This document shows positions 1 through 8,193 of a stretch of 64,000 bases of DNA, piece after piece; position 1 is the stretch's first letter; each line of letters begins with the position of its first letter. The notes below the pieces were generated by a model. It was given only the letters and a program-made list of their open reading frames with translations. It ran no database searches and was not told the origin of the DNA. Source of the DNA: Rubrivivax sp. (GTDB lineage: Bacteria; Pseudomonadota; Gammaproteobacteria; Burkholderiales; Burkholderiaceae_C); NCBI GenBank assembly GCA_016707445.1, contig JADJHR010000006.1, positions 62,001 to 126,000 on the forward strand, written 5' to 3'. The position numbers and the translations under genes are program-made.

Positions 1-1303
1 ACGACTGCTTGGGCGCGTCGTAGACCATTGCCGTCAGCGCCGCGTCGTTGATCGAGATGGCGCCGGCCTGCAGGCGCGCGGCGATGGCGCGCGCGTGATC
101 GAGGTCCTGCGAAAACACGCAGCCCGACAGGCCGTAGTCGGTGCCGTTGGCCCAGGCCACCGCCTGGTCATCGTCGTCGAAGGGCATCACCGGCAGCACG
201 GCAGCGAAGGTCTCTTCGGTCATCACCGCCATCTCGTGCGTGACGTTCACCAGCACGGTGGGTTCGCACCAGGCACCGCCGCCCTTGTTCACCACCTGAC
301 CGCCGGTCAGCGCGCGCGCCCCCTTGGCCAGCGCATCGGCGAGGTGGCGCTGCACGATAGGCACCTGCACGGCCGAGATGATGGGGCCGATCTGCCCGGC
401 GCCGATGTCGGGCCAGCAATGCTGCAGGCCGGCCACCTCGGCCACCAGGGCCGAGACAAAGGCGTCGTACACCGAGCGTTGCACGTAGCAGCGTTCGATC
501 GACATGCAGCTCTGCCCGGCCGCGCCCATGCTGCCCCAGGCCAGGGCGCGTGCCGCCCGTGGAATGTCGGCGTCGGCGCAAACGATGGCCGCATCTTTGC
601 CGCCAAGCTCGAGGTGCACCGGCACGAAGACTTCAGCCGCCAGCAGGCCGACACGCCGGCCGGTGCGCACGCTGCCGGTGAAACACACCACGTCGCTCTG
701 GCGCACCAGGGCCTCGCCAGTGGGGCCGGCGCCGGTGACGAAACGCAGCACCGAGGGCAGGCCATCGATGCGCGCGATGATGCGCTGCAGCACGGCCACG
801 AAACGCGGCGTGGCTTCCGACGGTTTGACGATCACCGCACAGCCAGCCACGAGCGCGGGAACCGCGTCGATCATCGACAGGATGAGCGGGAAGTTCCAGG
901 GACTGATGATGCCGGCCACGCCATAGGCTCGCCGCTGCGGCTCGACGGTGATGTGAGCCACCCGCGACCGGTACGGGGCCTCGTCGGCCAGCAGGCCCGG
1001 CGCATCGTCCAGCCAGCGCCGGATGGTGCCGACGGTGCCCTGCACCTCCATCACCGACTCGGTGCGCCGGCCGGTGTCGGCGGCGATCGCATCCGCCAGT
1101 GCAGTGGCATCGGCCACCATGGCGTCGGCCAGCTGCGCCAGGCGGGCCAGGCGATCGGCCAGCGGCAAGGCCGCCCAGGCCGGCTGCGCCTGGCGCAGGG
1201 CGTGGGCCACGGCCGCCACCTGCTCGGCGTCGAACACCGGCATGTCGTGGTCGCTTTCGCCGGTGCGCGGGTTGCGCGTGGCCAACATCTGCTTGTCACT
1301 CAT
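1..1303 (-). CDS. Aldehyde dehydrogenase family protein (3' end cut by window edge)
   Basis: NAD(P)-dependent aldehyde dehydrogenase, oxidising an unidentified aldehyde to the acid in the cytoplasm. The protein reads from an ATG at 1303 and is still open at base 1. Visible family marks are SPWNFPL in the cofactor region, CFTGSVRTG, the general-base region LELGGKDAAIVCADADI and the catalytic cysteine in GAAGQSCMSIER. The ATG lies inside the last codons of the upstream nitrilase-fold gene (8-base overlap), so the two are translationally coupled. It is the last visible gene of the DUF1838-hyuAB operon and may oxidise an aldehyde formed by that pathway. The substrate cannot be read from the sequence. 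Confidence 0.9.
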   Translation of the reverse strand, partial: MSDKQMLATRNPRTGESDHDMPVFDAEQVAAVAHALRQAQPAWAALPLADRLARLAQLADAMVADATALADAIAADTGRRTESVMEVQGTVGTIRRWLDDAPGLLADEAPYRSRVAHITVEPQRRAYGVAGIISPWNFPLILSMIDAVPALVAGCAVIVKPSEATPRFVAVLQRIIARIDGLPSVLRFVTGAGPTGEALVRQSDVVCFTGSVRTGRRVGLLAAEVFVPVHLELGGKDAAIVCADADIPRAARALAWGSMGAAGQSCMSIERCYVQRSVYDAFVSALVAEVAGLQHCWPDIGAGQIGPIISAVQVPIVQRHLADALAKGARALTGGQVVNKGGGAWCEPTVLVNVTHEMAVMTEETFAAVLPVMPFDDDDQAVAWANGTDYGLSGCVFSQDLDHARAIAARLQAGAISINDAALTAMVYDAPKQS

Positions 1304-2372
1304 GCCCGAAGACGCCACGCTGAGTCAAACCGTCGATCACGCCGCGTTGCGTGGCCGCGAACTGCGCGCGCTCAGGCACGAAGAACTGGCCCTTGGCATC
1401 AAGCATGGTGTTGGGCGGGTGCACGCTGCCGGCATAGGTGGTGGCAAAGAGTTCCAGCCGCTGGCGCGACAGCAGGTTGCTCATGCCCGGCGTGTGCCGC
1501 TGGCGGCGCAGCGCGACGACATCGATCAGGCCATTGGCCACCATCGACTCGCCGGGGCCGGCCTCGACCATGACCTCACCGCGGTAGTCGACGATCTTGG
1601 ACATGCCGTCGGTCGAGCCGGCGGGAAAGTCGACACCGACCAGGCCACCGGTGTTGGCCGAGATCAGGAAAGCGCCGTTCTCGTAGGCGCGCGCGCGCTT
1701 GGCGATGTCCTTGGGCGTCAGGCGCGGGCTGCCGACCTCGCTGGTCGAGTGCAGAAAAACCTCAGCACCGCGCAAGGCCAGCGCACGCGCGATCTCGGGG
1801 TAGCAGATTTCTTCCGACGCGATGCAGGCCAGGCGCCCGAGCGCGGTGTCGGCCACCGGGAACACGGCGTCGAGGCCGTAGATCTCGAGGTAGCGGTCCC
1901 AGACGTCGTGTGGCGTCGGCGCATACAGCGACACCAGTCGGCGGTAGCGCAGCACCAGCTTGCCGCTGTCGTCGATGATGAAACTGGTCTGGAAATACAG
2001 GCCCGGAAAGTGGGCGTCGGTCTCGTAGACGTTGCCGCAGAAGTGGATGCCCAGCGTGTGGCACATCTGCCCGAGCCTTTGATACTCGGGGCCGTCGGGG
2101 GCAAAGGCGGCCTTCTCGGCCCAGGCCGGCAAGGCATCGCCCAGCGGATAGCCGGTGAGAAAGTACTCGGGTGCCACCACCAGCTTCAGGCCCATGCCGA
2201 TGAAGGCACGGCTGGCCACGATCTGCCGTTGTACGCGCTCGATGTTGTGCATCATGGCTGCGCGGGCGCTGGCCACGTCGGGGCACTGATTGATCGCGTG
2301 GCAGGCCGTTTGCAGCGCCAGCGCCAGGTAGGGCGCCGGCGCCGGTCGGACGGAAGCAGTATCAGGGTTCAT
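1296..2372 (-). CDS. Nitrilase-superfamily (carbon-nitrogen hydrolase fold) protein with substituted catalytic residues
   Basis: A 358-residue protein of the nitrilase/amidase fold. The start is the ATG at 2372, which overlaps the DUF1330 stop codon (ATGA). The glutamate of the usual Glu-Lys-Cys triad is clear at Glu69 (VVAPEYF). The loop that normally carries lysine reads LRYRRLVSLY, giving Arg145. The nucleophile loop reads LACIASEEICYPEIAR; aligned on its PE-R end, the cysteine position holds Ser186 (codon TCG at 1815-1817). The protein may therefore be a non-hydrolytic or altered-chemistry member. In context it would act on an amide or N-carbamoyl product of the HyuAB step; that is inference. 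An upstream in-frame start at 2516 would overlap most of DUF1330 and is unlikely. Confidence 0.85.
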   Translation of the reverse strand: MNPDTASVRPAPAPYLALALQTACHAINQCPDVASARAAMMHNIERVQRQIVASRAFIGMGLKLVVAPEYFLTGYPLGDALPAWAEKAAFAPDGPEYQRLGQMCHTLGIHFCGNVYETDAHFPGLYFQTSFIIDDSGKLVLRYRRLVSLYAPTPHDVWDRYLEIYGLDAVFPVADTALGRLACIASEEICYPEIARALALRGAEVFLHSTSEVGSPRLTPKDIAKRARAYENGAFLISANTGGLVGVDFPAGSTDGMSKIVDYRGEVMVEAGPGESMVANGLIDVVALRRQRHTPGMSNLLSRQRLELFATTYAGSVHPPNTMLDAKGQFFVPERAQFAATQRGVIDGLTQRGVFGHE

Positions 2373-2695
2373 GTCGAGCGATCCGTGGAGAGGGCGGCCG
2401 GCGCAGGCCCTTCGAGCAACCTGACCTCGAACTGGCCGGTGCCATCGCGCAGGCGCTTGACCTCGGCATATTCGGCCGAATCCCAGAAGCGGCGCGCGCT
2501 GGCCACGTCGGGCCATTCAGAAATCACCCACTTGGCACCGGCGTCGGCGCTGGCGCCTTCCAGCGCCTGCGGCGCCGCACCCAGCACGAGGTAGCGGCCA
2601 CCGAACTGCGCCACCAGGCGCGCCGCGCGCTCGGCGTAGGCCCGAAAGGCCTGCGGGTCGCTGATGCGGGCGGTGACGATCATGTAGGCAGGCAT
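2369..2695 (-). CDS. DUF1330 family protein
   Basis: A 108-residue dimeric alpha-beta barrel-like protein of the DUF1330 type. It begins MPAYMIVTARISDPQAF and has the characteristic GGRYLVLG and WPDVASARRFWDSAEY stretches. The family has no firmly assigned reaction. The start at ATG 2695 gives a normal family length; an upstream in-frame ATG at 2758 would add a proline-rich tail reaching into hyuB. The stop overlaps the start of the nitrilase-fold gene by four bases, so it belongs to the hyu operon and probably helps with the same substrate. Confidence 0.85.
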   Translation of the reverse strand: MPAYMIVTARISDPQAFRAYAERAARLVAQFGGRYLVLGAAPQALEGASADAGAKWVISEWPDVASARRFWDSAEYAEVKRLRDGTGQFEVRLLEGPAPAALSTDRST

Positions 2696-2727
2696 GGCTT
2701 GTCCGATTGGCGGCGGCGGCGGCAGGA

Positions 2728-4614
2728 TCAGGCGAAGGCGCCCGACTTCTTCATCCACTTGGCAAACACCGGCGGCTTGGGTGGCTCAAGGTGAGTCTCC
2801 TCCTTGCAGCGTGCACGCAGTTCCTCGATCGTGCCGCCGCGGTCGAACAGCTGGATCGGCGGCCGCTCGGATTCGATGCGGGCACGCAGGCGCTGCGTGG
2901 CTTCGCTGTCCAGCGCGCCGTCGGCACCGAGCACCACGCCGTGGCGCAAAGCGCCTTCGCGCGTCACCAGGCCGCGTCGGCAGTCCAGCGCCACCAGCGC
3001 GGCGTCGCGCTGCAGCGGGTCGCCCCAGCCGCCACCGCCCCAGGTGTTGAAGACCAGGACGTCGCCGTCGACCACCTTGATGCGGTCGCACTTGGCCGGC
3101 AGCCACTCTTGCGTGCCATCGGCGCGCTTGAGCAGCTTGCTGCTGCGCGCGCCTGGCGTGCCGCCGTTGACGCCCCAGGGGTAGGTCAACCAACGGTCGT
3201 CGTGAATCGAGATCTGCCCGTCGGCCAGGAACTGGTAGGCGGTGCACACGCCGTTGCCGCCGCGGTGCTTGCCGGCACCGCCAGAGTCGGGGATCGAGCT
3301 GTACTCGACGATGCGCAGCGGGAAGTTGCTTTCGAGAAACTCGTTGGGCACGTTGGTGAACGACGGCCACAGCGAATGCCCGTCGGGCCCGTCGCCCGCG
3401 GGACGGCCCGGGATGCCGCCGAAGCCGATCTGGAACAGCTGGTACCAGTCGCCGTTCTTGTCGTAGCCCGAGTACATGAGGTGCGGGCTGTCGGAGAAGC
3501 CCGCCGCGTTCAGCGCCTCGGGCGCACCCTGGCCGAGCACGCCGCCCATGATGTCGAAGATGCGGCCCAGCAGGTGGGTGCGGCACGACAGCGCCGCCGG
3601 ACGCCGCGGCTTGATGATGGTGGCGTCAGGGATGCGCACGTCCACCAGTTCGTAGAAGCCGTCGTTGAACAGGATCTGCGGATCGAACAGGTTGATGAAG
3701 AAGGCACCCAGGAACATCTTGAACATCTCTTCGTTCAAGAGGAAGTTCACCGAACTGATCGACTGCGGGTCGGTACCGGCGAAGTCGAAGATGGCCTTGT
3801 CGCCCTCGCGCCACATGCGGCAGGCGATCTTGTAGGGGCCCATGCCGACGCCGTCGTCGTCGATGTAGTCCTCGAAGGTCTGCGGCTTCTCGGGCACCAC
3901 CATCTGGATGATGGCGCTCATCGCGCGGCGGTTGCGGTCAAGCATCTCGCGCATGGCGGCGATGTACTCGTCGACACCGAAGCGCGAGATGATCTCGTGC
4001 ACACGCCGCTCGGCCAGCCGCAGCGCGGCGACGATGGCGTCGAAGTCGGCCCGGTTCCAGTGCGGCATGCGGCTGTTGCGCAGCAGCAGCGCGTGCATCT
4101 CGGTGTTGAGCTCGCCGTTGCGGTAGATCTTGATCGGCGGGATCTGCAGGCCTTCTTCGAAGATCTGCGCCGCGTCGGTGGGCAGGCTGCCCGGCACCTT
4201 GCCGCCGACGTCGGTCATGTGGCCGAACATGGCCGCCCAGCTCACGATGCGGCCCTGGTGATAGATCGGCATCATGGTCAGCCAGTCGTTCAGATGGCTG
4301 ACCGCGCCGTTGCACGAATAGGGGTCGTTGGTAAGGAAGATGTCGCCTTCCTCGATCGTGCCGTCGTAGCCGTGGATGAAACCGTGGATGAACGAGCCGA
4401 ACTGCCCGACGACCATCTTGCCGTCGTTGTTGGCGATCATCGGGAAGGCGTCGTGCTGCTCGCGGATGCCCGGCGACATGGCGGTGCGGAACAGCACCGC
4501 GTCCATCTCGGTGCGCGCGTTGCGCAGGGCGTTCTCGATGATGTCGAGCGCGATCGAGTCGAGCTCGACCGCCTTGAACGGGGCGGAATCGGTCTGGATG
4601 ATCTTGGCGGCCAT
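2728..4614 (-). CDS. Hydantoinase B / oxoprolinase family protein
   Basis: A 628-residue HyuB-type subunit, the partner of the HyuA gene directly upstream (24 bases between them). Family members hydrolyse hydantoins or 5-oxoproline with ATP, or carboxylate ketones (acetone and acetophenone carboxylases). The N-terminus (VELDSIALDIIENALRNART, then REQHDAFPMIANNDG) and the segment GGAGKHRGGNGV are typical of the family. The length is close to that of stand-alone HyuB proteins. Which substrate is used cannot be told from sequence; the neighbouring nitrilase-fold protein and aldehyde dehydrogenase suggest degradation of a nitrogenous or ketonic compound. Confidence 0.93.
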   Translation of the reverse strand: MAAKIIQTDSAPFKAVELDSIALDIIENALRNARTEMDAVLFRTAMSPGIREQHDAFPMIANNDGKMVVGQFGSFIHGFIHGYDGTIEEGDIFLTNDPYSCNGAVSHLNDWLTMMPIYHQGRIVSWAAMFGHMTDVGGKVPGSLPTDAAQIFEEGLQIPPIKIYRNGELNTEMHALLLRNSRMPHWNRADFDAIVAALRLAERRVHEIISRFGVDEYIAAMREMLDRNRRAMSAIIQMVVPEKPQTFEDYIDDDGVGMGPYKIACRMWREGDKAIFDFAGTDPQSISSVNFLLNEEMFKMFLGAFFINLFDPQILFNDGFYELVDVRIPDATIIKPRRPAALSCRTHLLGRIFDIMGGVLGQGAPEALNAAGFSDSPHLMYSGYDKNGDWYQLFQIGFGGIPGRPAGDGPDGHSLWPSFTNVPNEFLESNFPLRIVEYSSIPDSGGAGKHRGGNGVCTAYQFLADGQISIHDDRWLTYPWGVNGGTPGARSSKLLKRADGTQEWLPAKCDRIKVVDGDVLVFNTWGGGGWGDPLQRDAALVALDCRRGLVTREGALRHGVVLGADGALDSEATQRLRARIESERPPIQLFDRGGTIEELRARCKEETHLEPPKPPVFAKWMKKSGAFA

Positions 4615-4638
4615 GGTGGATGTTCTCCGGGTAGCGGC

Positions 4639-6711
4639 TCAGGTGTTCGGTTGGATCAGGATGTTGCCCACGGCATCGATCTCGCCGGTGTGGCCGGGCA
4701 GGATCAGGGTGGTCGCATCCATCTGGCAGATCACCGCCGGGCCGGCGATGCGGTTGCCCGCGGCGAGCCGGGTGCGGTCATAGATCTTCGCCGCTCGCAC
4801 GGCACCGTCGACGTAGACCGTGGACTCTTCGATCACGGCGGCCGACGCGTCGGCGCCGCCCTTGGGCAACCGCTCGGCGCGCACCTGGGTCTCGGGGCCC
4901 TGCACGATCGCGCGCAGGCTGACCAGTTCGGGTTCGATGTCCAGCGCGAAGGTGTAGAGCTGGGTGTGCAGTTCGTCGAAGCGCCGGGCCACCGCGGCCA
5001 GACCGTCGCGCTCGAAGTCCTCGAGCTTGAGGTCGATGCTCAGGCTCATGACCTGGCCGTGGTAGCGCACGTCGACCTGGTAGCTCACGCTCTGCTCGCT
5101 GTCGGCCACGTCTTCGGCGACCAGGGTGCGCCGGGCGGTCGTGGCGAGGTCGTCGAGGATGCCCCGGACTTCTGCGTCCGTGGTTTCGCTGAAACGGCGC
5201 ACGAAGGTGCGTGAAGCCTCGTCGCGCAGGCGCGTCGTGGCGTCACCGTAGGCACACAGCACCCCCGGACCCGGCGGGATGATGACCGGCCAGGCTCCGG
5301 TCAACCGGCCCAGGGCATTGGCGTGCAGCGGCCCGGCACCGCCAAAGCCGATGAGCGCGAATTCGCGCGGGTCGTAACCCTGTTCGATCGAAACCAGCCG
5401 CAGCGCGCCGAACATGTTCTCGTTGACGATGTTGATGATGCCCTCGGCGGCCTCAAACACCGACTTGCCCAGCGCGTCGGCCACCGACTTGACGGCCCGT
5501 TCGGCCAGTGCGCGGTCGATCTTCATGTCGCCGCCCAGGCGTGTGCTGGCCGGCAGATAGCCCAGCACCACGTTGGCGTCGGTCACGGTGGGCTTCTCGC
5601 CGCCCTTGCCGTAAGCGGCCGGGCCGGGCGCGGCGCCGGCGCTCTGCGGGCCGACGCGCAAGGCCTTGGTCAGCTCGGGCACGTAAGCGATCGAGCCACC
5701 CCCGGCACCCACGGTGCGCACGTCGATCGACGGCGCACGCACCGTCACGTCGGCCACCCGGGTCTCGCGGCGCGTCTGCGCCACCTGGTTCTGGATCAGG
5801 GCCACGTCGGTCGACGTGCCGCCCATGTCGAAGGTCAGCAGGTTGTGAAACCCCGACTGGCGTGCAATCCACTGCGCGCCGGTCACACCACCGGCGGGCC
5901 CGCTCATCAGCAGCGCCACCGGCTTGTCCTGCGCGGCCTTCACGGCGGCCAGGCCACCGTCCGAGCGCAGCACGTGCAGCTTGACGCCCGGCATGCTGCG
6001 GTTGATTTCGCGGTGCAGGTTTTCCATGTAGCGCGCCACGATCGGGCGCACATAGGAGTTCACCACCGTGGTCTCGGTGCGCTCGTATTCGTACATCTCG
6101 GGGATCACGGCCGACGAGATCGAGACCGGGATGCCGGGCAGCACCGCTTCGCAGATCTCGCGCACACGCTGCTCGTGAGCATCGTTGGCGTAGGCATTGA
6201 TGAGCGAGACGGTCATGGCCTGGATGCCCTGGCCGCGCAGGCTCTCCAGCGCCGTGCGCAGCGTGGCCTCGTTGAGCGCGCTGACGACGTTGCCGCGCGC
6301 ATCGATGCGTTCGTCGGCCTCGACCGTCAGTTCCAGCGGCGCCAGCAGCGGCCGCTTGTTGTAGATGACCCAGCCGCCCAGGCCGCCCGGCACGAAGGAC
6401 CGCGCCATCTGCAGCACCTGGCGGTAGCCCTTGGTGGTGACCAGGCCGACACGCGCGCCCTTGCCTTCAAGCACCGTGTTGGTGGCCACCGTCGTGCCGT
6501 GCATGACATGGCTGATGTGCCGCGGATCGATGGCGTGGCGCTGGCACAGGCTGGCGATGCCGTTGAGCACGCCGATCGACGAATCGGCAGGCGTGGACGG
6601 CACCTTGCCGGGGTAGGTTTCACCCGTCGCCTCATTGATCAGGAGCAGGTCGGTGAAGGTGCCCCCGACGTCGACCCCCAGCCGGTAGGCAGGCGCTTGG
6701 ATGCTTGACAT
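4639..6711 (-). CDS. Hydantoinase A / oxoprolinase family protein
   Basis: A 690-residue HyuA-type ATP-binding subunit. It opens with the actin/ASKHA-like phosphate loop RLGVDVGGTFTDLLLIN. Further marks are HGTTVATNTVLEGKGA, LLMSGPAGGVTGA, the second nucleotide loop LLTFDMGGTSTDVAL and the C-terminal GFGGAGPLHANALG. It would pair with HyuB to drive ATP-dependent ring opening or carboxylation. The gene lies 54 bases after the DUF1838 gene and 24 before hyuB, so all three are probably one transcript from the sigma-54 element at 7770-7785. Confidence 0.94.
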   Translation of the reverse strand: MSSIQAPAYRLGVDVGGTFTDLLLINEATGETYPGKVPSTPADSSIGVLNGIASLCQRHAIDPRHISHVMHGTTVATNTVLEGKGARVGLVTTKGYRQVLQMARSFVPGGLGGWVIYNKRPLLAPLELTVEADERIDARGNVVSALNEATLRTALESLRGQGIQAMTVSLINAYANDAHEQRVREICEAVLPGIPVSISSAVIPEMYEYERTETTVVNSYVRPIVARYMENLHREINRSMPGVKLHVLRSDGGLAAVKAAQDKPVALLMSGPAGGVTGAQWIARQSGFHNLLTFDMGGTSTDVALIQNQVAQTRRETRVADVTVRAPSIDVRTVGAGGGSIAYVPELTKALRVGPQSAGAAPGPAAYGKGGEKPTVTDANVVLGYLPASTRLGGDMKIDRALAERAVKSVADALGKSVFEAAEGIINIVNENMFGALRLVSIEQGYDPREFALIGFGGAGPLHANALGRLTGAWPVIIPPGPGVLCAYGDATTRLRDEASRTFVRRFSETTDAEVRGILDDLATTARRTLVAEDVADSEQSVSYQVDVRYHGQVMSLSIDLKLEDFERDGLAAVARRFDELHTQLYTFALDIEPELVSLRAIVQGPETQVRAERLPKGGADASAAVIEESTVYVDGAVRAAKIYDRTRLAAGNRIAGPAVICQMDATTLILPGHTGEIDAVGNILIQPNT

Positions 6712-6765
6712 GTTGATTTCCTTCGCTTTGAGGGGTGCGGCGGCAGGGCTGGACCAGACGCCGCT

Positions 6766-7662
6766 TCAGTCGCACTTCGTGGGCAGCTTGCCGGCCTTCT
6801 TCAGCTTGCCGTAGTAGGTCCAGCTGGTTTCGTTGGGCTGGTAGAAGCTGTCCGGCGCAGTGACGTAGGTCGGATGGTTCTTCTTCGTGTAGGCCTTCAC
6901 CGCCGCGGGCAGCTCGTCGAAACTGGCGTACTTGTTGCCCTGGCCGCTGTAGATCAGGTAGCCCGGGGTCTTGCCCATCTTCATCCAGGGCAACCACGGG
7001 CCGGTGCGAAACCACGCATGGTGGCCTGGGGTCGAGCGCTGCACGTCCGAAACCAGGTCGGCGCGGCGCGCGAAGAAGATGAAGTGCTCAGATGCCAGGT
7101 AGGTCGGCCCGGTCGACTCTTCGGGAAAATCCGCTTCCGAAAGGGCGTTCGGGTAGGACAAGGGGATGTCCATGCGCAAGGACCCGGTCTCGCCAGAGAT
7201 GTTGAAGCCCGGTGCGCGACCATTGGCCATGGGCGGCACCATGTGGTTGCTGACCGGGTCGTTGGCGACCTGGACGATGCACTGCTTCTGGTTGTTCAGC
7301 GGGTTGACCCAGCTCTCGATGATCTCGCCGCTCTTCAGGTCCTGGTAGTAGGACACCTCGCGCGTGACCCAGTCGTGGCTGCCGTCGGGCTTGGCGATCA
7401 GGCGACCGGCGTTGAAGCCCTGCATGCGCAGGATGGGCCGCGGCTTGGCGCCGGGCAGCACAGCGAAGATCGTGACGTCCCAGTCCTTGAAGACGGGCTT
7501 GCCATCCAGGTCGCCGACGAGGCGCAGCATGGCCTGGTGTGCGTCTGCGGGCTTGCTCAGGTCCAGTGTGCCGGCAGCCGCATTGGTCGCGAACAAAGCG
7601 CTGGCAACGACCGCCGTTGCGGCGGCTGCACAGAGGGATTTGGTGAACTGCTGGAGCGGCAT
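6766..7662 (-). CDS. Secreted DUF1838 family protein
   Basis: A 298-residue DUF1838 protein. It starts at the ATG at 7662 (AGGA about 7 bases upstream) with a clear signal peptide: MPLQQFTKSLCAAAAT followed by a hydrophobic stretch ending near NAAAG. The mature part is rich in Trp and Tyr (for example HHAWFRTGPWLPWMKMG and ETSWTYYGKLKKAG). The function of the family is not established. It is the first gene of the hyu operon, an exported protein in front of cytoplasmic enzymes, so it may capture or modify the substrate before uptake. A longer in-frame start at 7806 would run through the sigma-54 promoter and is rejected. Confidence 0.85.
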   Translation of the reverse strand: MPLQQFTKSLCAAAATAVVASALFATNAAAGTLDLSKPADAHQAMLRLVGDLDGKPVFKDWDVTIFAVLPGAKPRPILRMQGFNAGRLIAKPDGSHDWVTREVSYYQDLKSGEIIESWVNPLNNQKQCIVQVANDPVSNHMVPPMANGRAPGFNISGETGSLRMDIPLSYPNALSEADFPEESTGPTYLASEHFIFFARRADLVSDVQRSTPGHHAWFRTGPWLPWMKMGKTPGYLIYSGQGNKYASFDELPAAVKAYTKKNHPTYVTAPDSFYQPNETSWTYYGKLKKAGKLPTKCD

Positions 7663-7769
7663 GGGATTTTCCTGGGTTCGGTAGGGCACATGAGTGGCGG
7701 CCGGTCTTGGCCCGCCTGTGTTTCGCTGCCGCCTATACACGCAGGCAGGTGTGAAACATCGAAACTTTA

Positions 7770-7785
7770 AGCAAGAGGCTTGCCA
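7770..7785 (-). promoter_or_regulatory. Putative sigma-54 (-24/-12) promoter of the DUF1838-hyuAB operon
   Basis: Read on the minus strand, the element is TGGCAAGCCTCTTGCT. It fits the RpoN consensus TGGCAC-N5-TTGCW with the invariant GG and GC separated by exactly 10 bases. Transcription would begin near 7760, leaving about 100 bases of leader before the ATG at 7662. The element is nearly the same as those in front of the HMG-CoA-lyase-like gene and the CaiB operon. The IS3 remnant begins immediately upstream, so any enhancer would have to lie in or beyond it. Confidence 0.6.
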
Positions 7786-7795
7786 GCGCACCACG

Positions 7796-8076
7796 CGCCA
7801 CAGCAATGCGCCGACCGAAAGCCTGTGGGGGAGACTGAAAGCGGGTCGCCTGCATGGCAGAAGACTAAGGAGGTTCGCCTCAGACCGACGAGCGAAATGG
7901 GTGGAGTCCCGGCAGTGGGCGCTTCGGTGTACTTGGAGTGGCTTTCACGGCAAGGAGAGGCGATGGACGAGGTGATTGACTTGCATCGCCATCGCCGATG
8001 GCACTCAACGCCGGGATGAATCAGCCCGATGTAACTCGAGAAAGATTGGCACGCGGACCAGGCCAAGAGAGCCGCG
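7796..8076 (+). pseudogene. Decayed IS3-family transposase (OrfB C-terminal) remnant
   Basis: Translated pieces match the conserved end of IS3-group OrfB transposases. HSNAPTESLWGRLKAGRLHGRR is read from 7799. In another frame EAMDEVID, HRHRRWHSTPG, a TGA stop, ISPM, a TAA stop and LEKDWHADQAKRAA follow to about 8076. The original order (NAPTES..LHG..EAMDEVID..HRRxHSTLGYxSPMQxE) is kept, but a frameshift, two in-frame stops and a disrupted middle show it is dead. No terminal inverted repeats or target duplication were found. It marks the border between the hyu operon and the esterase/TonB-receptor cassette. Confidence 0.75.
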
Positions 8077-8193
8077 TGGACGAGTGCCTGTGCGCTACGT
8101 CTGACGCGCGCAAGGCCAGCAAACATCTGCTGGCACGAAATCGACAAAGTAGCGGGCGGTCACACGGCCGCCGGCTCTTTGCCGGAGTCATCG

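Noticed and set aside
95..1573. 492-codon plus-strand frame over the aldehyde dehydrogenase
   Set aside because: It is antisense to a gene with catalytic motifs and shows no protein-like pattern.
2707..5214. Long open frame of 835 codons on the plus strand
   Set aside because: It lies antisense to hyuB and hyuA, which have full family motifs. Its translation is rich in Arg, Gly and His without any domain, as expected for a GC-rich shadow frame.
8171..8185. CCGGC-TCTTT-GCCGG hairpin after the esterase gene as a terminator
   Set aside because: The stem is only five pairs and no T-run follows in the direction of transcription.
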